A stretch of 49,250 bases of DNA from a virus: positions 1 through 49,250 of IMG/VR virus record IMGVR_UViG_3300028835_001335; one strand, written 5' to 3'. Shown piece after piece: positions 32,893-40,127 of the stretch (position 1 is its first letter; each line of letters begins with the position of its first letter). Below the pieces are notes generated by a model. That model made no database searches. It was not told the origin of the DNA and saw nothing but the letters and a program-made list of their open reading frames with translations. The position numbers and the translations under genes are program-made.

Positions 32893-33279
32893 CTATATCG
32901 GTATAATAGTTATCTCTACGCGCGGCCTCTCACGGTCAATGTGCTTGTGAATGAGTGCCGTCACGATCTGGTTATCGTCAAATAATACGACGCCCTGCAG
33001 CGCATCCACGACGCCCTTCGTCAGGTTATCAAAGTCGGCTCGCCGTCTATTCGCGCGGTAGAATGACAATTTGAGCGACAGTGGCCCGCGCATCGGTTCT
33101 CGCGTCCATGCCAGTGCCGCCGTATCTCTCACCAGCGTCTCGTATTCTCTGGTCGCCGTCGGTGTATAAGCGTGACTGTCCACGAAGCCCGGGCGGCCCT
33201 TCGGAATCGGATTGCCTTCTACCACCAGTTCAAATATGCGACGGGAGCCATAGGGTGCTCGTCTCTCAGTCATCATCAT
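32893..33279 (-). CDS. rusA: RusA-like Holliday junction resolvase
   Basis: The protein (about 128 aa) begins with a beta-strand FELVVEGNPIPKGRP and has KLSFYRANRRRADFDNLTKG, the RusA signature with its catalytic Asp residues. It is followed by VVDALQGVVLFDDNQIV. RusA resolves branched DNA formed in replication and RecT-mediated annealing. Start: ATG 33279, one of three consecutive ATG codons, after a GAGGCAAAGG site. It overlaps the small membrane gene upstream. Confidence 0.9.
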   Translation of the reverse strand: MMMTERRAPYGSRRIFELVVEGNPIPKGRPGFVDSHAYTPTATREYETLVRDTAALAWTREPMRGPLSLKLSFYRANRRRADFDNLTKGVVDALQGVVLFDDNQIVTALIHKHIDRERPRVEITIIPI

Positions 33280-33406
33280 CCGCCTTTGCCTCGCGCCATT
33301 CGCGCCATTTGAGTACGAGAGCAATACTGTGAGCCACTACTGATACCGAGAGCGCCACTGCTGCTACTACCCACAGTATCGAGGCTGAGATTAGTCTTTC
33401 AGTCAT
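33266..33406 (-). CDS. Single-helix membrane peptide (46 aa)
   Basis: ATG 33406 overlaps the upstream stop (ATGA). Residues 7-35 form a hydrophobic helix (SILWVVAAVALSVSVVAHS) followed by a basic, then acidic tail ending in four Asp. It overlaps the RusA start in another frame. Function unknown. Confidence 0.62.
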   Translation of the reverse strand: MTERLISASILWVVAAVALSVSVVAHSIALVLKWREWREAKADDDD

Positions 33407-33762
33407 ACCGGTATCCTCTCTGGTGTGACCAGTTTCCCACTCCACACCTCGGCTTGATATGTATATCCATTCCGTCTCGTGATGCTAAATAGCGTGCCGT
33501 CCATGAGATCGCTGAGTTCGAGCATCGTATTCAAATCGTGATAATTGAACCGTGCGCCCGGCTTGAACGTTCCCGCTGGATCGTAGAGCACTACGATCTT
33601 ACCGCGTGCCCGTTCCTTCACGTAGCCCCGCGCGCGCGCAATGATTGCCGAGACTGTAGAACGCTTCACGCCCGTCTGACGCACTATCTCAGCAACGGTA
33701 CAATCGTGCATATCGAGTCGCAGCACCTCGCGGCGGACGGCATCGGGAATTGCAGCGTTCAT
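33403..33762 (-). CDS. HTH-domain regulator-like protein (119 aa)
   Basis: Residues 8-47 read as a homeodomain-like HTH: VRREVLRLDMHDCTVAEIV then QTGVKRSTVSAIIARARGYV. After a basic stretch, a C-terminal beta part follows (KIVVLYDPAGTFKPG, LFSITRRNGYTYQAEVWSG). It is probably a DNA-binding regulator or recombination accessory factor. There is no good Shine-Dalgarno site before the ATG, so the start is less sure. Confidence 0.65.
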   Translation of the reverse strand: MNAAIPDAVRREVLRLDMHDCTVAEIVRQTGVKRSTVSAIIARARGYVKERARGKIVVLYDPAGTFKPGARFNYHDLNTMLELSDLMDGTLFSITRRNGYTYQAEVWSGKLVTPERIPV

Positions 33763-33793
33763 CTGGGCGTGTCAAAATTGCGCCTAGTCAACT

Positions 33794-34048
33794 TTAGAAG
33801 CACCGCTCCATTTCTTGCAATCGTTTAACCAAACTGCCTGTGTCTCTCAATACAATTCGCAGTTTGTGCTCAAGATCGCTCAGATAATTAGTGTCAGCGT
33901 CTTTTGCCGCAGCTTCATCGCTTGGCACTGCGCCAACCAATTTGTTGGCAACTATATGCGCCTCGTTCAAACGCTCTTGAACTTTGCCGCATAGATCAAA
34001 CAATCCTGATATTGGCTCACTTTCTGCTATTGTTGTTCGTGCACTCAT
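33794..34048 (-). CDS. Small helical protein (84 aa)
   Basis: GGAGGTAAA precedes the ATG. The product is almost entirely helical with heptads: LFDLCGKVQERLNEAH and YLSDLEHKLRIVLRDTGS. No catalytic motif is visible. It resembles small coiled-coil proteins in other early phage regions. Confidence 0.7.
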   Translation of the reverse strand: MSARTTIAESEPISGLFDLCGKVQERLNEAHIVANKLVGAVPSDEAAAKDADTNYLSDLEHKLRIVLRDTGSLVKRLQEMERCF

Positions 34049-34142
34049 TTTACCTCCTATACTAATTCAAACTTGTTTTATCCCATCATCGGCACAGCAC
34101 ACACCGCAACCGCAACACGTCGCACAGCAGCACCGGCACGTA

Positions 34143-34211
34143 CTAGCCGGCGATAGTGGCGACGATTGCGCCGGGGATGAAGATTAGCAGCGCTTTGAGT
34201 TTGCGTAGCAT
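34143..34211 (-). CDS. Tiny membrane peptide (22 aa)
   Basis: AAGGAG lies 9 nt before ATG 34211. The peptide MLRKLKALLIFIPGAIVATI is a basic start followed by one hydrophobic helix, ending in AG at a TAG. In the +1 frame the DNA continues with a strongly cysteine-rich stretch (CRCCCATCCGCG), noted as a finding. Translation is plausible because of the ribosome site, but no function can be given. Confidence 0.45.
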   Translation of the reverse strand: MLRKLKALLIFIPGAIVATIAG

Positions 34212-34218
34212 TGAATTT

Positions 34219-36381
34219 TCACTCCTTAACCATGCAGAGCACTAATTCCCAGTCAATGCGCGGGCTGCCTTTGCTCTCACAAAGACGGCGAAAGAAACTT
34301 TTGAACCATTTCTCCATGCTCACCTCATCGCCATCGAGTGTAGTCTGGACAATGCCAGCATTCTTGTTGAGCCAAGCGCGATGCTTGCAGACAGTGCGAA
34401 AGCCAACGGATTGGCAAAGCGTTTCCCATTGCCCAGGGAAGTCTACCAGTTTCTTGTTGCGAACGAACATTTTGAGAACCCAGATGGCGTGTCCGCCCGG
34501 CGCGAGCACCTGGTAGACCTCTTCGAGAATCTGTCTACTGGCGGCCCAGAACGTGGAGCCGGTTTCCTGGCCTAACTGGCCGGTGGTGTTTCCATAAGTT
34601 TTATCCCATAGGCCCATTGGGCCGCCCTTGATGCGCTTCCCGTGCATGCGTTGCCATTCCTGTGCAAATTTGACATCACCGTCGCAGCCATAGTTTGTTC
34701 CTGCCTTCTCCCGCGGCGGACTAGAGATGCACGCCGCCGCTCCCGCCTCCAGCGCCTCAGCGTAGTCGCCGGGGGGCATTTGGCCTAATTGACCTTCCTC
34801 GCTGCCGTAGCCTTCGCCCGTTGGCATCCCGCTCAGGTTGCGCGGTGCGTTCCTGCCGTCCAGTTGCTTGAATAGACTTGCTGGCTTGCCACCTGTATGC
34901 TGCGCCGCCCCACCGAACGGCGGCGAGGAAATCGCGATAACGGGCCGCTCGCAGGCCTCAGCGTGATCGCCTTCGAGCAGGGCGGCGAGTTGGCCGTCTG
35001 CAGCACTGTAGTTCTGCGTGCGCTTACCGATCTTCTCCATCTCAACTGGTGAAATGAGATGCACGCCTACGCCCTTTTCCCGTGCTAGTGCGACGCGCCC
35101 TTCTGTCACATTGTCACGACTGAGCGAGCCTTGCCAGGGTGGACTAGAAATAGCAAGCGCCGGTGACTGCTCGCGTCCCAGTTGATTATAATACTCCTCA
35201 TCGGCAACCATATCTCGATGCCGTGGCCCATACTGCCCGATGCCATACTCGACGATCTCTGCCAGGTCGCCCTTCGGCATCTGCGCCAGTTGGCCCGGCT
35301 GCTGGCCGTAGCCGTCCATTATGAGCGCCTGCGAATGGCGGCCGGGAGTATTTCCAGTAAGCTTATCAGCGTCAATACCACTGCCGCCATGTACCGTTCC
35401 GCGCGAATAGGGCGGCGACGCCACCGCTAGCACCGGCCTACTTTCCGGCACTGTAGATGCCTCCTGGCTGCCCGCCTGCATGTCCCCTGGCGTCCCTACG
35501 GCGTTTCCAGGCTTTTCAGGTGTAACGGTATGCCCCTGCTGCCCCAGCGCCGCCTCGTAGCCTGCGTCGGGTAGGTTACCCAATTGACCCTCGGTACGGC
35601 CATAAGTTTCGCTGCCCCGGAAACAACCACGCCCGCGACCAGTGAAGCCAGCGCCTAATCGCCTCTCGTCGCGCCTCCCGTGAGTTCGGTCTGACTTAAA
35701 GTTGCCAGAATATGGCGGCGACGAAAGGCAGATCTGTGGCCGCTCCAGCACCGCCCCCAGCCGCCGCGAGTCGCCTTGCACGATGACGGCGCTGCCCGGC
35801 ATCCCCTGCGCCTCCCACGTCTCCACGTTCCCGTGATACCGATGTGCGCCAGTGCACGGTATCACGCCGCTGTTGCGCACGTAGGACGTCGTCGGTGCAG
35901 CACCAAACATCGCCGGTTGGCGCATCTTGGCAATGGCAGCCCACTTCGTGCCGGGCAGCGGGAGCGCCTTGAATTCCCGTTCATTCGTCACGGCGCTTGC
36001 CCTCATTATGCACTCGGGACACCAGTGCCGCCCGTCCTGATAACGCGCCTTGTCCCACCGACCCTGGAAGCGCACCCAGTCGGCTTTGCTGATGCCGGTA
36101 CAGTCGCAGCCCTGGCCCATGTCCACGAACCGCTGCTCTAATTCCACGCCTCTAAAATGCAAGCCGTGGCGCATCGCTTCGAGGGCAAAACCGCCGACCC
36201 CGGAAAAACAGTCAACTACATAGTCACCGGCCTTGACCCAGCCTTGCTCCAGCGCGTGCTCGTAGATGCGCACGGATAGGCCGTAACTATTTTTTGCCGG
36301 GTGAGCAAAAGACTCAGGTCGAAGCCTGTGCTTACCCCAGCCCTCGCGGTAGCATCCCGTCCAGTTATCCATCGGTGGCAT
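34219..36381 (-). CDS. DNA methyltransferase with five SPP catalytic-motif modules
   Basis: The 720-aa protein opens with a complete N-terminal part of an amino-methyltransferase: FAHPAKNSYGLSVRIYEHAL near 26-44 and an AdoMet site VVDCFSGVGGFALEAM at 55-70. Instead of one catalytic motif IV it has five: SSPPY (220-224), ASPPY (321-325), SSPPW (412-416), SSPPF (486-490) and SSPPR (553-557). Each is followed 42-51 residues later by GQL-G/A. The C-terminal 110 residues look like a normal end (YQVLAPGGHAIWVLKMFV; KLVDFPGQWETLCQSVGF). It likely methylates adenine N6 or cytosine N4 to protect phage DNA. Confidence 0.85.
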   Translation of the reverse strand: MPPMDNWTGCYREGWGKHRLRPESFAHPAKNSYGLSVRIYEHALEQGWVKAGDYVVDCFSGVGGFALEAMRHGLHFRGVELEQRFVDMGQGCDCTGISKADWVRFQGRWDKARYQDGRHWCPECIMRASAVTNEREFKALPLPGTKWAAIAKMRQPAMFGAAPTTSYVRNSGVIPCTGAHRYHGNVETWEAQGMPGSAVIVQGDSRRLGAVLERPQICLSSPPYSGNFKSDRTHGRRDERRLGAGFTGRGRGCFRGSETYGRTEGQLGNLPDAGYEAALGQQGHTVTPEKPGNAVGTPGDMQAGSQEASTVPESRPVLAVASPPYSRGTVHGGSGIDADKLTGNTPGRHSQALIMDGYGQQPGQLAQMPKGDLAEIVEYGIGQYGPRHRDMVADEEYYNQLGREQSPALAISSPPWQGSLSRDNVTEGRVALAREKGVGVHLISPVEMEKIGKRTQNYSAADGQLAALLEGDHAEACERPVIAISSPPFGGAAQHTGGKPASLFKQLDGRNAPRNLSGMPTGEGYGSEEGQLGQMPPGDYAEALEAGAAACISSPPREKAGTNYGCDGDVKFAQEWQRMHGKRIKGGPMGLWDKTYGNTTGQLGQETGSTFWAASRQILEEVYQVLAPGGHAIWVLKMFVRNKKLVDFPGQWETLCQSVGFRTVCKHRAWLNKNAGIVQTTLDGDEVSMEKWFKSFFRRLCESKGSPRIDWELVLCMVKE

Positions 36382-36523
36382 CCTTGTCCCTCCATTCTGC
36401 CTCCATCACATCGAAGAACTCCACCCTCTCCCCGCAATCGGCGCAGCACAGCGCCTCGCCGTCACAGGTGGCGTCGGCGTCTGTCAGCGGCGAGCCGCAG
36501 TAGGGGCAGCGGTACTCACTCAT
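36365..36523 (-). CDS. Zinc-ribbon small protein (52 aa)
   Basis: ATG 36523 overlaps the stop of the previous gene. YRCPYCGSPL near the start and LCCADCGERVEFF later form a four-Cys zinc ribbon of the kind that often binds DNA or a partner protein. It overlaps the methyltransferase start by 17 bases and may be its partner. Confidence 0.68.
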   Translation of the reverse strand: MSEYRCPYCGSPLTDADATCDGEALCCADCGERVEFFDVMEAEWRDKDATDG

Positions 36524-36770
36524 CCAGGCCGTCTCCTTCTGGCGCTCCATACCACACGCTCTCGACCGCTGCCGCGTTCACCCGGTGCGCCAGCCAGTCG
36601 CCCTCGTAGACTGCGAACCACGGCACAAATCCTTCCTGGCCGTCTTCTTGGTAAGCCACAATGTGCGTTACTCCGCCACGGCCTACGCACCAGTAAGAAT
36701 AACCCTCGCCCGGGGTGCACACTGACTTGATTGGCCTTTCATCATCCCACATTTGCACTGGTTTTTGCAT
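36516..36770 (-). CDS. Small hypothetical protein (84 aa)
   Basis: GGAGAGATAG stands before the ATG. The product has alternating strands: KSVCTPGEGYSYWCVGRGG and VPWFAVYEGDWLAHRVNAA, suggesting an SH3-like or beta-barrel fold. No family recognised. It overlaps the zinc-ribbon gene by eight bases. Confidence 0.65.
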   Translation of the reverse strand: MQKPVQMWDDERPIKSVCTPGEGYSYWCVGRGGVTHIVAYQEDGQEGFVPWFAVYEGDWLAHRVNAAAVESVWYGAPEGDGLDE

Positions 36771-36792
36771 CTATCTCTCCTTTGTCAATCGC

Positions 36793-36885
36793 TCACGACC
36801 CGCCGCCGAGCCAGGCGTTGCAGGCGCAGTACGCCAGCAGTGTCAATATCAGCAGTACCACAGTCCACCAGTCCATTCTGTCCAT
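36793..36885 (-). CDS. Single-helix membrane peptide (30 aa)
   Basis: GTGAGGTGAAT places a ribosome site before ATG 36885. The peptide has a hydrophobic core (WWTVVLLILTLLAYCAC) and ends in GLGGGS-like residues. It follows the dcm-like gene directly, beyond the 19-bp direct repeat. Confidence 0.55.
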   Translation of the reverse strand: MDRMDWWTVVLLILTLLAYCACNAWLGGGS

Positions 36886-36899
36886 ATTCACCTCACAGG

Positions 36900-36918
36900 C
36901 TCACGGGCGGCGGGTTTC
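36900..36918. repeat. 19-bp direct repeat flanking dcm, copy 1
   Basis: The 19 bases starting CTCACGGGCG and ending GGGTTTC are identical to 37709-37727. This copy encodes the last residues (ETRRP and stop) of the methyltransferase at 36901-37701. Confidence 0.92.
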
Positions 36919-37701
36919 AAGTATCTGTCTTCCAATCCATTCTGCCACTTGCGGTACTACGGCGTTTCCGAGTGCTTTAAGTCTGTCCACCCGGTTGGGA
37001 ATCCCATGAGCCACTCTACCCACATCGGGTTCAGTTGCCCACCAACTACCGAAGGGTCGCGCTTCTTTAGTACAGTTTCCAAGTTCGGGTATCTGTCCGG
37101 GTTTGCCTCCTCGGTTATCGTCGCTGCCATCGCCGAACAATTGCGGGGCGTGGGCCACAAGTGGATTGCCCCCGTCAGGTGAGATGGGTCTGTCATCCCC
37201 GGGTGTTCCCCGTAGATTGCTCTTGGTGTGGGCAACAATGAAGACCCGTTCCCGCCTGTGCGGGGCGTTGAAGGCGCAAGCCGGAATAATAAGCGTCCCT
37301 GTGGTGTACGCCAGATCATCCAAGTCAGATAACACCTGGTCGAGCATGGTCGTTCGGATGCCAAGCACGTTTTCAGCAAGCACCCAATGGGGTCTGAGTT
37401 CGGCAATAATTCGGCGATATTCTGGCCAGAGATTACGGTCATCTGTCGCGCCTCTTCGCTTCCCGGCAACACTGTGAGGCTGACAAGGGAATCCTCCGGC
37501 AATAAGGTCAACTGGCTCGAGGTTGTGCTTTCCGCAATCTCTGACATCTTCGTATCTCCTCACGTTAGGCCAGTGTTTAGCGAGCACCTTCTGGCAGAAA
37601 ACGTTATTTTCAACTTGCCATTGACAAGACATTCCAGCCCGCTCCAGCCCTAGATCAATTCCACCTATACCCGCAAACAGACTTCCAAATGTAAGTGACA
37701 T
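36901..37701 (-). CDS. dcm: C5-cytosine DNA methyltransferase (Dcm-like)
   Basis: The 266-aa enzyme shows the motif order of C5-methyltransferases: SLFAGIGGIDLGLE (AdoMet site, 7-20), GGFPCQPHS with catalytic Cys 73, VLAENV (107-112), RRERVFIVA (about 148-156) and LGNAVVP near the C-terminus. The target recognition part between is short. It would methylate cytosine in phage DNA to evade host restriction. A 19-bp direct repeat brackets the gene exactly, and the protein ends in the same ETRRP as its upstream neighbour, indicating insertion by short-homology recombination. Confidence 0.95.
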   Translation of the reverse strand: MSLTFGSLFAGIGGIDLGLERAGMSCQWQVENNVFCQKVLAKHWPNVRRYEDVRDCGKHNLEPVDLIAGGFPCQPHSVAGKRRGATDDRNLWPEYRRIIAELRPHWVLAENVLGIRTTMLDQVLSDLDDLAYTTGTLIIPACAFNAPHRRERVFIVAHTKSNLRGTPGDDRPISPDGGNPLVAHAPQLFGDGSDDNRGGKPGQIPELGNCTKEARPFGSWWATEPDVGRVAHGIPNRVDRLKALGNAVVPQVAEWIGRQILETRRP

Positions 37702-37708
37702 TTACAAC

Positions 37709-37727
37709 CTCACGGGCGGCGGGTTTC
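37709..37727. repeat. 19-bp direct repeat flanking dcm, copy 2
   Basis: Identical to 36900-36918. This copy encodes the C-terminal ETRRP-stop of the helicase-loader-like gene and supplies the GTGAGG that serves as the ribosome site of dcm. Confidence 0.92.
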
Positions 37728-38273
37728 TCGCAACTTATCGGCGCACTCACTCGTCGCGGCCTCAATTGCCCGATGCCGTTCGCCGCCCACCAACTCCAGC
37801 GCCTCACGCACTGCTGGCAGTATCCTAAACTGAGCCCGCTCACGCTTCGCCAGCGTCTCGTATGCCTGCACGAACCGCGCCCGATCCGCTACGGCGTTCG
37901 TGCTCATACACAACTCACGCCACCCGCCTACGCCGTCGACCGTGCGCCTTATCAGCGGATGACTGAATTCTGGCAAGCGCGAATGGCCGTGAGTGCCGAA
38001 TCGCTTGGTGACCTCTGCCCAGGCGTCCCAGGCAGTTGGGACATCGGACTGTCGCTCTACCAGGTCGAAGGCGCACTGGCGCACCTCACCAGGTGCAGGT
38101 AGGAACGGCCTGTTCTCACTGGCAATCTGGAGGACGGCAGCTTTAAGCAAGTTGGGATCCAGGTCTCCCAGTATGGCGTACCAGGTTCTCACCACGCGCG
38201 GCTCCAGCGTGTAGCGCGGGTACGCATCTTCCAGGACGGCCAGCGCCTTGCCAAATTCTAGTTCATCCATCAT
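37710..38273 (-). CDS. Helicase-loader-like replication protein (G39P type)
   Basis: The 187-aa protein has the pattern of G39P-like loaders. Near the N-terminus are RVVRTWYAILGDLDPNLLK, AAVLQIASENRPFLPAPGE and then VRQCAFDL, with the typical W...L.DL and PFLPAPGE blocks. The rest is helical and charged. It overlaps the replisome organiser by four bases (ATGA), the usual partnership for loading replicative helicase at a phage origin. It ends in ETRRP within the direct repeat. Confidence 0.75.
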   Translation of the reverse strand: MMDELEFGKALAVLEDAYPRYTLEPRVVRTWYAILGDLDPNLLKAAVLQIASENRPFLPAPGEVRQCAFDLVERQSDVPTAWDAWAEVTKRFGTHGHSRLPEFSHPLIRRTVDGVGGWRELCMSTNAVADRARFVQAYETLAKRERAQFRILPAVREALELVGGERHRAIEAATSECADKLRETRRP

Positions 38274-39109
38274 GCTTGCACTCCTTCATCTGCCAGCCAC
38301 TGGCGGATACCGGCGTGAGGCTCTAGGCCGTTGGCTTTTTGTTGTCCTTTCGTCACCGGGATTTCCCGCTTCTCGTAGTAGGCCAGCATGTTTTTGACGT
38401 TGCCGGGATTCCAGCCCAGGCCGATGTATGTCAATACGATCTGGCCCCACAACTCCAGGTCGACGGGCTTTTCACCGACGGCATCAGTGATCTTTGAGTA
38501 CCACGCCTTGGGCGGATAGCGATGTGCATTCTCTCGGAACACCTTCACGGCCTTCGGAGTCTTGGGCTTTGGTGTTTTGGCCTTGCGTTTCGGCTTGCGC
38601 GGGTGGGCGTTAGCCGCCGGAGGCGTCTCCTCTTTTGGGAAAGGGGATTCGGACCGGGACCGGGACCGGGACCGGGACCGGGAGTTCGTTTTTGCTTCCG
38701 TCTTTGCTTCCTTTTTGCTTGGTGTTTGCTTCCCGTTTGCTTCCTCTTCCTCTTCGGCTTGCTTGCGCCTTGCTTCTCCAGACCGTAGGCCACCCTCGCG
38801 CCCAGCCTCAGCGCGGGCCTGCCTGGTGGCTTTCACCCTTGCGCGGCTGGGATTGTAGTCCAGATAGTCGTGTACCTGATAGCCGCCATCTCTGCGCTCC
38901 CAAAGTCCAACGGCGACTAGCCTCTCCGCCACTTTTCCTGGATTGTCAATGTCGATCAACCGCTGCACCTGTACCGCTGAGATAAATCCATCTGTCAGGT
39001 GGCGGCTACAGTATGACAGGCCGCACACGAAAAGCGCGATACCCAGCGGGCCGGCGGCGACTACTTTGGGATGGTCGTAGAACTGGTCGTCGATTTTAGT
39101 CCAGGTCAT
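38270..39109 (-). CDS. Replisome organiser-like protein
   Basis: The 279-aa protein opens with WTKIDDQFYDHPKVVAAG and a winged-helix-like region (LTDGFISAVQVQRLIDIDN, VAVGLWERRDGGYQVHDYLD), as in phage replisome organisers and DnaD-like initiators. A long basic linker follows at about 90-175 with an SR dipeptide run encoded by a hexanucleotide repeat. Residues 180-279 form a second helical domain (YSKITDAVGEKPVDLELWG, NPGNVKNMLAYYEKRE). It would bind the origin and recruit the loader encoded next. Confidence 0.8.
   Translation of the reverse strand: MTWTKIDDQFYDHPKVVAAGPLGIALFVCGLSYCSRHLTDGFISAVQVQRLIDIDNPGKVAERLVAVGLWERRDGGYQVHDYLDYNPSRARVKATRQARAEAGREGGLRSGEARRKQAEEEEEANGKQTPSKKEAKTEAKTNSRSRSRSRSRSESPFPKEETPPAANAHPRKPKRKAKTPKPKTPKAVKVFRENAHRYPPKAWYSKITDAVGEKPVDLELWGQIVLTYIGLGWNPGNVKNMLAYYEKREIPVTKGQQKANGLEPHAGIRQWLADEGVQA
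38652..38683. repeat. Hexanucleotide tandem repeat coding SR dipeptides
   Basis: About five copies of a GGACCG unit within the replication gene encode alternating Ser-Arg in the linker. Slippage here changes linker length by two residues per unit without frameshift. Confidence 0.8.
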
Positions 39110-39127
39110 TATTGCCTTTCAAAGCAA

Positions 39128-39278
39128 AAAGCCCCACGCTGTTCGTTGGCCTACTGATTTGAGCAATCTAGCAGGGAGTCCAACAGCGTGGGGCTTTACG
39201 CCACAAATATTTGACGCGACTTTGTAAGTGTCCTTGTGTGCCAAAACAAAAACTCCCTTGCTCGCGATTGCTCAAATC
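39128..39278 (-). promoter_or_regulatory. Interleaved-repeat (pseudoknot/attenuator) leader 2
   Basis: Read on the minus strand from +1 near 39280. A1 (39278-39266) is an exact 13-nt complement of A2 (39168-39156). B1 (39197-39182) is an exact 16-nt complement of B2 (39143-39128), and B2 is followed by TTTTTGCTTT, a textbook terminator tail. The order A1-B1-A2-B2 is interleaved. A2 lies in the loop of the terminator, so A1-A2 pairing would form a pseudoknot or compete with termination. The replication genes start at 39109 directly after it. Confidence 0.75.
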
Positions 39279-39286
39279 ACACTCAT

Positions 39287-39314
39287 ATTCTACACTATTC
39301 CCTGTTTTTGTCAA
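39287..39314 (-). promoter_or_regulatory. Leftward promoter of the replication operon
   Basis: TTGACA (39314-39309), a 16-nt spacer and TAGAAT (39292-39287) on the minus strand. The -35 overlaps the stop of the upstream gene. Start expected near 39280, two bases before arm A1 of leader 2. Confidence 0.85.
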
Positions 39315-39619
39315 GCGGCCGGCGAGCCTTCACCCGCCGGCTGCTTGCACCCGTCAGGCCCTGCCAGCAACTCATACAGCGGCATCCCGTACTGCTGCCG
39401 CAGGCTGATCAACAACTGCACCACGCGCCCGCTGGCAACATGGCTACGCTTGTAGTCCGTGAACGCCCGCGCTACCTTGCCCGGATGCCTCTTCCCCGTA
39501 TTTCTGTCGGTGACCGGCTCATTGTACAGTTTTACAAGCTCATCAAATAACGCAATCAGCGGCGTTTTGCGGCTCCACGCCGCGCTTGCCAGAATCTCAC
39601 GTGCTTCGTTTAGCGTCAT
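39311..39619 (-). CDS. Small helical protein (102 aa)
   Basis: AAGGAGAAAATGA precedes ATG 39619. It is mostly helical, with LNEAREILASAAWSRKTPL, DRNTGKRHPGKVARAFTDY and RVVQLLISLRQQYGMPLYEL. The pattern is reminiscent of a DNA-binding four-helix protein, but no HTH is clear. It ends at the leader-2 promoter and so closes the preceding small-gene operon. Confidence 0.7.
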   Translation of the reverse strand: MTLNEAREILASAAWSRKTPLIALFDELVKLYNEPVTDRNTGKRHPGKVARAFTDYKRSHVASGRVVQLLISLRQQYGMPLYELLAGPDGCKQPAGEGSPAA

Positions 39620-39684
39620 TCATTTTCTCCTTTTCTACTAGATGGTTTGTCAACTCCCTACCTACGCCGGCACTTCGCCCCGGC

Positions 39685-39804
39685 TCACAGAATCTCCGTG
39701 ATTTTGACAAACGCCCAAACGCCAATAATCGCAAGGCAGAGGCCGAGCAGGAACATCCCGCCTTCTATCGCCCCGTCTATCAGTGCGTCAATCATTGGAT
39801 CCAT
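39685..39804 (-). CDS. Single-helix membrane peptide (39 aa)
   Basis: AGGAG lies 7 nt before ATG 39804. Two amphipathic turns (MDPMIDALIDGAIEGG) precede a hydrophobic helix (MFLLGLCLAIIGVWAF). It resembles small phage membrane peptides of holin or inhibitor type. It is adjacent to a second membrane peptide at 39806-39952. Confidence 0.6.
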   Translation of the reverse strand: MDPMIDALIDGAIEGGMFLLGLCLAIIGVWAFVKITEIL

Positions 39805-39805
39805 T

Positions 39806-39952
39806 TTACTCTCCTTGTAGGTTTTTTTCTATCTCATCGGCGTTATCCGCCGCCCGTCCCGCCATTATCACGGCGCAGCATACCAAGATGGCAGCGACGA
39901 GAAAGACGAGTGCCGGGCAGCATAGTCGATTGAGTTGGTTAAATTGTATCAT
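39806..39952 (-). CDS. Single-helix membrane peptide (48 aa)
   Basis: GGAGAGATCA precedes ATG 39952, which lies within the upstream gene. The peptide has an N-terminal polar part, a hydrophobic helix (CCPALVFLVAAILVCCAVIM) and an acidic tail. Its stop overlaps the ribosome site of the next peptide. Function unknown. Confidence 0.6.
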   Translation of the reverse strand: MIQFNQLNRLCCPALVFLVAAILVCCAVIMAGRAADNADEIEKNLQGE

Positions 39953-40127
39953 TGATCTCTCCTATGTGCCGGTTTTCAACTTCCTCCAGTTCTGCGCGCA
40001 ACCGCTCCACTTCCGCTTCTAGCTCCTCAATGCGTTGCGCCGCGTAAAGCGTTGGCAGGTTGCTTTTCATCCACCGTAGAATTCCAACAATCCTTTCATT
40101 CATCATAGGATAAGTTTTTACTGTCAT
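39939..40127 (-). CDS. Coiled-coil small protein, tandem paralogue B (62 aa)
   Basis: The start overlaps the upstream stop (ATGA), ATG 40127. It contains MMNERIVGILRWMKSN and LYAAQRIEELEAEVERLRAE. The upstream neighbour has MNAKIVDLLRWDKDN and the same LYAAQRIEELEAE, so the two are tandem duplicates. It is a coiled-coil protein with no known role. Confidence 0.72.
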   Translation of the reverse strand: MTVKTYPMMNERIVGILRWMKSNLPTLYAAQRIEELEAEVERLRAELEEVENRHIGEINDTI

